Assembly: GCA_029379385.1 (NCBI GenBank)
Contig: CM055607.1
Span: 17,546,001 to 17,610,000, forward strand
Length of the DNA: 64,000 bases
Source of the DNA: Quillaja saponaria
Lineage: Eukaryota > Streptophyta > Magnoliopsida > Fabales > Quillajaceae
Direction of reading: 5' to 3'
In this document: piece by piece, positions 1-10,340 of the stretch
Numbering within the stretch: the stretch's first letter is position 1
How the letters are laid out: each line of letters starts with the position of its first letter
The notes under the pieces: generated by a model
Seen by the model: the letters and a program-made list of their open reading frames with translations, nothing else
What the model was told of the DNA's origin: nothing
Database searches by the model: none
Translations under genes and position numbers: made by a program

Positions 1-870
1 ATTTTCACCCAGTAAGCTATAGCATCATCAAAGTTCAGGTAATCACCCAGAATACTATCAACAAACAAGTCTCAAGTTTTCACCTTTATTACTCAAAGCA
101 AAGTATATTATTATTTCAGTACAGTTTAATATAACTGCATACTAGTCCCTGTACGAGCATAAATTAAGCATAAACTGCTATCATAACAAGTCCAAACTTC
201 TAAGTTCGCATTGAAAAATGTGGGAGTAATAAGGTGGAGTAGTTATAAGGTGGAGTGAAATGGGTTAAGTTATAAGATGGAATACAACGTAGCTTTAAGA
301 CCAGTGATAAAAATATTACACTATTAGTACATGACATTAGTGATAGCACCAAAGTGATAAAAATATCACACCATCAGTGCATCACATCAGTGATAGCCCC
401 AAAAATCCAAAAAATTTAACATAAAAAATGCACCCCACAAATGAGGAACACGACCCAAGTATATGGTCCACAATAGTTCAAGTCCCTGTGCTCCTTAAAC
501 TTATTTCTAGGGAGACTAGTGATGATACATATTGTACCAATCCAATAATATTACACATGGCATGGTTAAAGTATAACGGACTAATCTAAATCATAATTGC
601 TACCATTAATACCTATTAATATGATAACAAACATCATTGTCATCCATTATTATGTAACGGACGTCGTTATAATTATTGTGATTAATACTCTGACACAATT
701 CTTATATAAAGAGGCTTAAAACCTCAAAACAAAACAAGTTGTTTTCTCAAACTTACTCTTTTACAACTTTTCAGCTTATTTATACTCTGATCAAATATTG
801 ACTTTGACATAGGAGTTTTCACAAATCCAAAGGACCGCCCTTTTGCAGGTCAGCCATGTGGAGGACACCT
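1..870 (+). repeat. Probable LTR fragment (left edge of window)
   Basis: This stretch has no coding capacity but looks like the promoter and R-U5 part of a plant LTR. A TATA-like motif (TATATAAAG) sits near 703, followed by a C/A-rich leader. At about 800-850 comes a segment with the 'gactttgacataggag ... ttttgcaggt' pattern common in U5 of plant Ty3/gypsy elements. A 50-bp direct tandem repeat occupies 303-352 and 353-402. Neither terminus nor target-site duplication can be fixed because the element runs off the window. The assignment rests on motif resemblance only. Confidence 0.4.
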
Positions 871-1086
871 CCTAGTCAAATCCTTTAACACATTTGAGAA
901 TCGCTCTTGAGTTGAATTATGTAGTTGGATGATAATTTGGTTGGCATTTAGTTAAGATTATGTGAAACTTTTGAGGGCATGTTGGGATTTCATTATTTTA
1001 GTGTAATGTATCTTTTGCTATTTTTTTTCGTTTGTATTTTTATTTTTACTTTTGCTCAAGCACTAGCAAAACCTTAAGTTTTGGGG

Positions 1087-2510
1087 TGTGATAAGTCTTT
1101 GAAATAGACTTATTTCATATCCTTTTGACTAATTAAATAGCTATGTTATTGAGTTTGACTTTACAATTGCTTAGTTTTTAGTTTCATTCCTGGTTTAGTT
1201 GTTATTGTATTAGGATGTTGAAGTCTAATTGATTATGGCTATGATTTAGCTTTTAAATGAGAGTTTCATTCATTATTAACTTGGTTTGTGTTTTTTGAAA
1301 GTTTAATGAATAAAAAGCCCTATTGAAAGTCAAATTTGAGGAGAATTAGGATTTCTACCCGTCAAGCACCTTGCTACAAAAAAACGAGCGCCACGACACT
1401 CGAAAATAGCAAAGCAACCATCCTAGGCAAAGAGTTGGCGCCTAGGCACCTGAGGGTCAAGTAGCTCCAATTTTTGACGATTTCTCACTCCATGCTCAAA
1501 GCTGCAGTGTCGGAAAGCTAGCATCACAGCACCAACCCAATTTCTAATCCGAATTAAACTCAAATTGAGAGTTTTAAAGCCTATAAAAGAGGGAATGGTT
1601 TGGGGATTACAAATACACAATTGAGCTAAGGAATTCTGGAGATTTAGAGGTTATCAAGAGTACAAGGAAGTAAAGGGATCAAGCATAATTGAAGACTGAA
1701 GATCATCATCTTTATAATTTTCTATTGTTCTACCATTTCTCTGCTTTTCTTGTATTGATTGATGTTTTGCTTATTTGAGTTCATTTTTAACTAGGTAGCA
1801 TGAATTAATTTACTTTCTAAGGTTGCATTGAAACTCACATGTAGTTTTGATTAATTTTATCTATTGATTGCTTATGATTTAGTATACGAACTATTTATTT
1901 CATTCCATGTTTAATATTTCTAATTGCTTGATCACCAATTAAATTGAATTGGTAATTTAGAGGAACTGAACAAATAGAATTTAGGTTTAAGCTTGATTGA
2001 TGTAACACTTGTTTAGATTTATTCTCCTAGATTGTTTGAATTTGACACATATGTAAGATAAAAATATACGTTCATACATTGTGTAATCAAATTAAGTATA
2101 ATCTTAATGAATTTTACTTATCTTCATTCTCATAGATATATATTGAAATATTATTAGTAAGTAACTCGAAATATATTTATAATTGAAGTAGAACCCTAGA
2201 TTAATAACGTGATATTAAACATGATAAGATAAAAACGATTCAAGTGTAAAAGAAATTATGATTCTAAGCTTATCTCCATACATTCTTAAGTTTAATTTGG
2301 TTTAGTTTTAATTTGGTAATCAACTCAATTTATATTGTTTGAATAAAATTAAAATTGTTAATTTTAATAGTTAACAATTATAATTAATTTCTCGTAAATT
2401 TAACACTCTACTTTTCATAATCCACTGATAGCTTAATCGAAAGGACAATTTATCATTTCATCAAAGAATTCTTTACAATGTAACATTGGGGATCATTATA
2501 CAGACTCCCT
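1087..2510 (+). repeat. LTR of an Athila/gypsy-like element, 3' edge unclear
   Basis: At 1081-1088 a polypurine tract (TTTTGGGG) is followed by TGTGATAA, the usual PPT/LTR junction of Athila-type elements. The same arrangement precedes the well-defined 3' LTR at 35303. Just upstream (about 1052-1075) is the 'gctcaagcactagcaaaa' leader that also precedes that LTR. A TATA motif (CCTATAAAAGAGG) occurs near 1580, and a U5-like segment with 'ttggggatcattatac' near 2485-2502. The element is therefore a 3' LTR with about 200 bp of internal sequence. No matching 5' LTR, target duplication or firm 3' end was found. Confidence 0.55.
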
Positions 2511-2746
2511 AAAAAATCCTATTAATAGCATAAAAAGATAAATACTTAAGAGTTATAATAAAATAAAAAAATTCCTAATAACATAATAATAAATATCAAA
2601 TCATAATAAAAACGAAACTAATAAATTTCAATAATACTAAAATACTATTAAATTTATTCTTCATTCTTACATAATTTAAAAATTTTTAAATTTATAATCA
2701 TAAAGCCTGTTACTTCGTTCACCATCATAAAGTTTCAACAGTAGAT

Positions 2747-3990
2747 CTAAAGAGATGCTATTTTGGGAGCCATAATCTCAAGCAGTCCTTTTGGGTTGTC
2801 CACATGAACCCAATGGCCAGAATTTGGAAGGACATAAAATGAAACCTGTCCCATTGACTCATTTTCTCCTCGACTAGCAATGGTTTTAATACGCTGAATT
2901 GAATCTTGGTCCCATCTGTCACTGTTTTCTGCACGCACAACTGCTATCTCCATGCCTTTTGGAGGGTTCTTCAACAGGGTCCAATATGACTTCTCCCTAC
3001 AGATTTTTATGTTCGTTACCTTACATTATGGAAAAGTTAATGCAAACATTAAAATATGGATGATTAAATCGTTTTTGTTCCTCTAAAGTGTGGCACTTCT
3101 TTTCCTTGATTTCTAGTTGTAATCTTAATAAGATAGTCAATCTGCTAATCTGTTTCACTTACCAGTAAGAATTAAACATGAGGCCAGCACCATCAAGATC
3201 AAATGCCCATGTCTCATGCTCCCCAGCTTTCTTGAGGTTGGTGCCTAACCATTCTGACAAAGACTTGGAGAAACCAAGTTCTACCAGATGACTCACAAGC
3301 CACCTGAAACGAGGAACAGGTACAGTTAATTCTTCTGGAATAGTAGATGGGAATTCAGAACATACCATATTTCTGATACAATATTTGATTGAGGGTTCTA
3401 TCAAATGATTCTCAGGAATCGAAGAAAGCACAGGTGACTAAGCACACGCAAGTCACTTTCAGTTTCTAGAAGACATCAATTGCTATATGATACTGTAAAA
3501 TGAAGTAATACGAAGAGCCTGTTTGTTAATTCATAGAAATAATCAAGTCAAAACCAACAATGAATGCTTCATGCCTTTATATCATCTCTTATAAATATGT
3601 TCTCATTCCCTTATTATGCACATAACCTGTGTTGCCAGCAACCAAAAGTTTGATGACTATAACGACAATCAATACACAATCAAGACCTTAATAGTCCACT
3701 TAGATATGATTAATAATCAATTATAAATTAAAGGCACTAAAATAACTTTTTTTTTTTTTTATACATATTCTAGCAACCTACATCTCCATGACCCCACCTT
3801 ATCCTTCTGAGGCAATTCTGGCCTAATGACAAACTACACCAAGCATGATCCAATCATGGCAAGAAGAGAGTACTTACTTCCGCGATGGGATTTCAGATGG
3901 TAAACTCTGCAAGGTCTGCAAAACTTCCCGAGTTTCATCATGACTGTTTTCTGAGTTCACTTCTCCAGGGATGGAATCCAATACCCATAG
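2747..3990 (-). pseudogene. 5'-truncated ABHD11-like alpha/beta hydrolase
   Basis: Three consecutive exons join in phase: 3878-3990, 3163-3303 and 2747-2996. Together they encode about 167 residues ending in a stop. They match the C-terminal half of plant ABHD11-type alpha/beta hydrolases. The first begins LWVLDSIPG and ends SEIPSRK, the second holds the cap-region segment LVELGFSKSLSEWLG, and the last holds the catalytic-His motif SGHWVHVDNP. Splice sites look functional (GTAAGT donors; CAG or TAG acceptors). The N-terminal exons, with the oxyanion loop and GHSxGG nucleophile elbow, were not found in the 4.6 kb upstream to 8.6 kb. I infer a gene fragment that lacks its nucleophile. A very long first intron is less likely. 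The locus abuts LTR sequence at its 3' side. Confidence 0.72.
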
Positions 3991-6900
3991 CTGTTCTTCG
4001 TGAGAAAAACAAATAAAGGAAAAAAAAGAAAAAAGAAAAAGGAAAAACTCATGCATGTGAACTTAACGTGGTCAAATAACCCAATAGTTAAAATTTAACA
4101 CTTGGTGAGTGGCTAACCCAATTGACAACAGTAATCACCATGGCAGTCAAATTGAGGTTCGAACTGATAATCGAAACGACCATTTTAAGAATTGTGGGTC
4201 GAATCATAAGATTTGGAGACAAATTTCAAAAGAAAGATTAAAAATGTGATAAGCAAAACAGTATATAGGAATTTTTTTTATACTGAACAACATAACAATA
4301 TTGAGCTTGTTTAATGACAAAATAATTGTTGTATGTAACATTGTAATGTATACCAATTATATCCCTAATAACTATAGGCATGTAATGATGCAACATTTAT
4401 ACAATACTTGTAATTTTCTAACTTTTCTCGTGTACTAAGAAAAAAAAAAACTCTAAATAAGATTTAACTTTTCTTGTTCGCCAATTTTATTAAAATAAAA
4501 CAAAAGAGTTCCATGCATAAATGCAGTCCAGCAATAACAGTAACAGAGCAATATCAACAAGGATTGCAATCAGATGATCAACTCGAATCAATATTAACGC
4601 AGGTAAATCAGATATCAAGGCTGTATTTAAACTCAAATAGTATAATGAAGTAGATAAAGATGACAAATATTGCATGAATCACCAGCTAAGCATGAGTAGG
4701 GTAATTTTCCTATATTTTATAATTTTTCTAGAATTGTTATGAATTTAGTGAAATTTTTATGATATTTATGATCTCTAAAACAATAACGATGAAGATAAAA
4801 GGGAAATACTTGAACATACAATCTAAAATCTATTTTCTAAATTTATTAGTAATTTTCTTATTATGATTAATAGGATCTATTAAGAATGAAACAATACTTG
4901 TTGAAGATGTCTGTGGCTTTGCGCATACAATTGGAATGTCCCTAACCTCAAACATAAATACTACAAACATACAGACCAATGTAAGCAATCAAAGAACTCC
5001 TTTTGTTGTCTTTTTATCTTTCTTTTCAGTTTTGGGCCTTTTAGTTATGGACCTGCACAATTGCTCCAACTAACGAGGACATATAAGAAACCAAAGTGGT
5101 GAGCCAAGCCTTGCTGAATCATTATACATTAAAGCCATAATCCAGGATATAAAGCAGTATAAATTCACTTACTATGGTCAGTATTTTCACTTGTTTACAA
5201 ATTCAGGAAAAAAAAAAATAACTGCCAAAGAAAACAGAACAATCTCGCTTGGTCGGGAATTCGGATATTCTTATTCCACACTAAGTGGAGATACAGCCAA
5301 CCCCCTCTAAAGATGAAGGTGACTATTAAACCTGATACTACGGATGTCCTTTTGCAGAGGTTCCACTTTCATATGAAAAAAGAAAGATAACTAAAAATCT
5401 ATTATTGAATGCTGCATGCCATGTTTTCTGTCATAAGGATCATCATATCACATTGCTATGAGTTAGACATATTGGTTCTGCTATTTGTTAGTAGTTGTGT
5501 AACTTTTACTGAATAATAAGCTCTGAGTAGTTTACAAGCATAGCAGACATGTAGGCTGTCTGTATTACATATAATCATATATAACCAAACTGCTGTTGAA
5601 CATATCTATACTTCTTACTTGTTCTACTCTACATACGCAACTGGCTTCACAACTAGCTAAATCTTGAGATTCTATGACTAAAAGTTAACACTCTGCAGAA
5701 GTTCGAGTATATGACATGACGTCAAATACAGTTCGTACTGAATGTTGGAAATGAACTGAGTCTTTGCCTTCTCTTCTCACATAGTTTCCTTAATCCACCT
5801 CCCTATTCTAAAGTCTTCTCTGGAACTCAAAGTTCTGTGAGGAGGAAAAACAAGTTGAAACAGATAGATAAGCAGCACCATTAATTAAGGGATTGAGAAG
5901 GTCATTGGAAAAACCTAAATACTCTATGCACTAGCTGGGCCGATAGTTGACATGTCAGAGCCAGTGGCAAAGCCGATAATTGACATGCCAAAGTCAAAAT
6001 TGATAGTTAAATACTGCACCTCCGGATGTTGAACACATTAATTTTGCCATCCTGCTAAAGTTTCATGTGTTTAAGATTCAAAATTGAGTTCTCATTTTTG
6101 TTGCCAATATTGAAGACCTTGCTGCGTGATTTTACTCATGATGTCCTTATTCACCCTAACTTTAGAACTTGATGCGAGTTTTTTTCCAACCATAGGAGAA
6201 TGATAGGGAACAAGATAATAGGATTTATATGTAATACTTTATTATGTTTAAATTATATTTTAATTATGTATTGCTAATATTAAGGACAAACATACTAGTG
6301 TTATTAGGATTTTATGTAGCGTGTAATTCTAATTATATTCGACTTGAATTGTCATCAAATTCAAACCTTAGAACAATTTAAACTATTTTTTGAAGTTTTC
6401 AAGAATTTGAAGGCACTTTCTAAGCATGTTATTGATCTCACCTCATGCAATTGCTTCAAGTCATAACCTTTGGATCTATTTCAAGCATAGTTTTCAGACT
6501 AGTTTGCAAGCTTCTCTAATTTGTTCTACCCATAAGTGGTTCGTCTATTTTACTCAAATTTGAAAGAGATTGAAGTTGGGTTCTTAGGCATGAAATTCTA
6601 CTTACATAAGGAATCATGGCTTAGTTATTTGGATTCTCTCCCACTGGTCTCACTTCTTTCACAACAACTAACTTTGCTCATATGTGTGAAGATTTAGGTT
6701 ATGAACAAACTATCAAGATCCATATCTAATTAATTAGACAACTCTTTAATTTATTTAAATCAAAACAATTTTTGAATCACCTATTAACGAGAATTCTCAG
6801 GTTATCTACAAGTTAAGATAAATGCCTACCAGCATATATTGACTATCCATATATAAATATATTGTAAACTTTTATGTTGCCAATTAACGTGCATTTGTCA

Positions 6901-8618
6901 TCTAATGTTCCTAATTAAACTTAGAGTATGGATTATTGTCAACCCTAAAATATTTAATATGATGTATCTATCTATAAGTCATATTCGTGTGGTGAAATCT
7001 AGATTCCTTAATCTCGTTTTACTTAATTTGGTCAGTGACTTTCTGAGTTATGTCTTAACTAAATAATATATAATATTCTCTCTCTTTATTAAGAGTGATG
7101 GATCCCTCGTTGTGCACTTATATACCTACATACATAGATAGTTATACCCAATATCCACCCCTGTAAAACTCATGGTGAATTATGTTTAGATAGCATCAAA
7201 GCATGATAACTAATGTACAAGGTATGATGCCTTAGGTTTAAGGATCATTTGCATTACTGCAACTATGTAAAAGTCCACATGAGTATTTTATAATCGAGTC
7301 AATTCAATAAACTTGTTATCTATCACCTGCAAGTTTGTTATAGTGATCATAAGATTGATCACCCTCAATATTTAAGCTAACATTACGTGTATTAATCTAA
7401 CCAGACCATTAATTCCTATTATTAATAATCCTACGATTAAAAATGTTTAAGAAAATACATCTCATTAGCATGATCATGTTATGATGCTTATTTTTGTTGC
7501 TTTTATTTTGTGAGATTTATTATGTTAATTCTAAAGAATTAATAAGCAACTGAATACAAATAAATGAGAATGTCATATAATTATTAAATAACTTCACTTT
7601 ATTAATAATTGAATAAGACTATATTAATTGTAATGTACTATACACATAATATAATTGGCTTGTATGGCATAATACACTAACACCACCACCATCGTTGACC
7701 CGTCATAGATGACCATCACCATTATCTGAGACGAAGACTTCCACTATTGAACCCATTAGAGACAACAATAACTATATAGAACCTGTAGAAGATGATGACA
7801 ACCACCCGCTGGAGGCAACAACCAACTGACTAGATCATCAAAGACAAGGAGGACAACTATAGTTGGGAACTACCAGAGACAAGGATAACTATAGTTGGGA
7901 ACTATTGGAGACAAAGACAACCATAATTAAAAATTGTCGGAGATGATGGAAACCTCTGAAGACAACAACTCAATACTTAAAAAACAATTATGATTAAGAT
8001 TTTTTATGTGGTCTAAAATCATAAATTGCAATTACACCAATTTTAATTCCAATGAACCAATTCTTAATCCATGCATAGCTAAATGAAATCTAAATTCTTA
8101 ATCTCGATATTCATTCAAGCTTTCCTTAAAGCAATTTTCGTGTCCTGCTTTAGTTATGGATCAAGGAAAAAATATGAATTAATTTGGGATTATAGATTGA
8201 GAATTCATCTAGTAGACATTGTCTTCTAAATGTCACATGCATATTTAATAATATAAAATATTATTATTATTTTTTTACTTGTCAAATGAGTATTTCTATT
8301 AACTCCACTTAGTCAAATAAAATGGAGGGGTGAAATTAATAATTTTGAAGCTTTTAGGGATACAAAATTGGTAATCTTGGAATGTTTCAGAGATTTACAA
8401 TTGTACATTAAATGATAAAATAGATAATTTAAAATCTTTAAAGGATTTAATTGATAAAATTAAACATTATGGAACTTTATTAATAATTTACATCTTTGAG
8501 AAAGCAAAGTAGTAGTTTAGTTAAGATTATTTGGTTCCGAGGGATAAATGCAGCAAGTCACCTTGGGTACTTTCGTAAAGTGAAGGGGTTCATTGAGATT
8601 TGGGTGGAAACACCCCAG
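3991..8618. other. Intergenic, no gene recognised
   Basis: About 4.6 kb of AT-rich DNA without a convincing exon on either strand. I looked for upstream ABHD11 exons (GHSLGG-type elbow, HG-LLG oxyanion loop) and saw none. A short degenerate minisatellite of about 33-bp units lies at 7843-7941. Codon-like stretches near 5900-6010 are too short to assign. Confidence 0.5.
7843..7941. repeat. Degenerate ~33-bp minisatellite
   Basis: Three successive units begin agacaagg or agacaaag and contain 'aactatagttgggaact' or a decayed version of it. Units are at about 7843-7877, 7878-7909 and 7910-7941. The first two are nearly identical and the third is diverged. Confidence 0.65.
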
Positions 8619-8820
8619 TCAACTTGGACATTTGGGATTACGATAACTCAGAATTTTTTTTTTCCTTTTTAGCTCAGAACATTGGTTCCAATCTACAAAT
8701 AGAATTGAGGGAAAGCAAGCAAGTGCAAACAAGCTAATTATTATTGCATGAATTACATTTCTCTTATTAAAAGTTCTCCAATATATCATTCCGCAGGAAT
8801 TTATCATAAGAAATATTACT

Positions 8821-9435
8821 TCAAGCCCTTTTGAAATTCACTGGGAAAGGTGGAATTTTGTCATTGAGAGACAGATACCTTTTCCCATTATCATCAATAA
8901 AAATCCCAAGTTCCCTGCATAAAGTCTGGCAATTACAGACAGAGGGACAAAACACAAGCTTGTAATCCTTCTCAGCCTTCTCTATTTTAAACCAATTAGT
9001 AATGGTATCAACACCAGGGTTCCCCTCAACACCACCAGTACTCAAAAACCACACACCAGTCAATTGTTTGAGTAGCTTCCACACAGTTGATTGGTCACAG
9101 GTTGTCCTAATTCCAGAAGATCTGATATTCAAATCAGTGGAGGTGTGGACAACGCCTTTTTTATCTACAGGTGAAAATGTTGCTGGCCTGCCATTAAGGA
9201 CCTCAAGATTTTCTTGGACAACATAAAGTGGGCATGAGTTGTTTCCTATGGTGGAAAGAGTAAGGCCCCCACCTCTGCCTCTGATGACTGGCAAGATGTA
9301 GTAATTGACACCCGTTCTAACCTTCTGGCCTGAAATATCAAGCACTGGTTCAGGTGTGGCAGACCCTAGTAAAGGGTTTGAGGTGAAGGCAATGAGAAGA
9401 AAGGAGAATAACGCCAGCATTGCAGTAGTGCTCAT
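8821..9435 (-). CDS. Kunitz-type (miraculin-like) protease inhibitor
   Basis: An intact single-exon gene of 204 codons, the usual length and structure for plant Kunitz (STI) inhibitors. Residues 1-25 form a hydrophobic signal peptide (LALFSFLLIAF core), so the product is secretory or vacuolar. The mature N-terminus carries the Kunitz signature (VLDISGQKVRTGVNYYI, about 31-47). Six cysteines are at 68, 113, 163, 167, 169 and 173. The classic family has four, so a third disulfide in the C-terminal CPSVCNCQTLC cluster is plausible, as in miraculin-like members. The reactive-site loop should fall around residues 86-100 (FSPVDKKGVV). Its P1 residue is not obvious, so target specificity cannot be called. 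Family members inhibit serine proteases in defence or seed storage. A TATA box lies about 60 bp upstream. Confidence 0.95.
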   Translation of the reverse strand: MSTTAMLALFSFLLIAFTSNPLLGSATPEPVLDISGQKVRTGVNYYILPVIRGRGGGLTLSTIGNNSCPLYVVQENLEVLNGRPATFSPVDKKGVVHTSTDLNIRSSGIRTTCDQSTVWKLLKQLTGVWFLSTGGVEGNPGVDTITNWFKIEKAEKDYKLVFCPSVCNCQTLCRELGIFIDDNGKRYLSLNDKIPPFPVNFKRA

Positions 9436-9490
9436 TTTTCAGTGAACTAGGTAGACTAATATTGAGTGGCTATGATCACTTGGGTCTGCA

Positions 9491-9497
9491 ATTTATA
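9491..9497 (-). promoter_or_regulatory. TATA box of the Kunitz gene
   Basis: On the minus strand the sequence reads TATAAAT, 56-62 bp upstream of the Kunitz start codon. This would place transcription start about 25-30 bp from the ATG and give a short leader, as is common for this family. Confidence 0.6.
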
Positions 9498-9756
9498 GAG
9501 CATTAGTGGAGACATAGAATTATGGGTTTGCTTAGTGATGCACTATCAAATAGTATTTTAGAAGTTTGGCAGCATAGGCAAAATGTGAAAACATTAATTA
9601 ATGGGTCTATGATTATATTATAAAAATTGAATGACAGATTAATACTATAATTTAAGGAAAAGTTGAGACAAAGGCCATAAAGTTTGGCTTAACACGGTGA
9701 AGAGGGAGTCAAAATGTTCAAGATTCGTACAACCACCGTGTAGAAAGCATTTTATA

Positions 9757-9845
9757 CTATTTAGATCAGACGCCATACTTGAATAAAAGAGTATTCATAT
9801 AGATATTGATTTGATAATTAACTATAAATGCAAATTTTTAAGTTG
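9757..9845. repeat. Short dispersed repeat, copy A
   Basis: This segment (agacgccatacttgaa..., then 'tattgatttgataa...aactataaatgc') is recognisably similar to 15951-16025, in direct orientation. The two copies flank the copy-1 GMC-hydrolase locus. Confidence 0.45.
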
Positions 9846-9852
9846 AGTTCAA

Positions 9853-10135
9853 ATCACCTAAATTAAACATATAAGATGATTAGTTAGGATAATGATTGGG
9901 GAATATTAATTTAATGGTGAAATAATCAACTGGCCATCTAACCAAGCTTTATACCTTTCCTGCAGCAGAGCAGTTTCAACACCTTATACTGGTAGTCACT
10001 TGCCGAACACAGGGCAATGGCCAAGTATTCATAGGATTACAATTACTTAAGCTTGTCTTCAAATAATGGAAAATACACAAGGGTAATCTGAACCAGATAC
10101 GATAGGAATTCAAACTACTTCTTGAGATGTGGTAG
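9853..10135 (-). pseudogene. ORANGE-family gene remnant (exon 7, edge of exon 8)
   Basis: This block aligns with parts of 39272-41184, the 3' end of the intact ORANGE-family gene. The exon 8 acceptor (TTTAG^GTGAT) is visible at 9854-9859, but the exon breaks off within a few bases. Intron 7 is present without the LINE found in the intact gene. Exon 7 (about 9950-10050) keeps its donor and the flanking bases of the zinc-finger exon. It has lost about 40-70 bp internally, so the CxxC motifs and frame are destroyed. At 10135/10136 the homology jumps to sequence equivalent to 45233, beyond the intact gene's first exon. Exons 1-6 are thus deleted. Confidence 0.82.
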
Positions 10136-10340
10136 TGGCATATTCTTTCCTTCTTGGATTTCCCGGTGAGAGAAATCTGTCATAGATTCATAGCAAGTTA
10201 CAAATTTAAGGATTTGTTGACGAGATGTGGCCCAATCATTACGATATTTTGTCTTTATATCTATGCATAAAATAAATTATATAAAACTTTCATGATCGAA
10301 GGTTCTTGTCCTGTTTATGTTTTAGTGGACAAACCCAAAA

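Noticed and set aside
1423..1620. Minus-strand ORF of 65 codons
   Set aside because: It lies within an LTR and overlaps its promoter region; chance ORF.
9002..9226. Plus-strand ORF of 74 codons
   Set aside because: Antisense shadow of the Kunitz inhibitor with no family resemblance.
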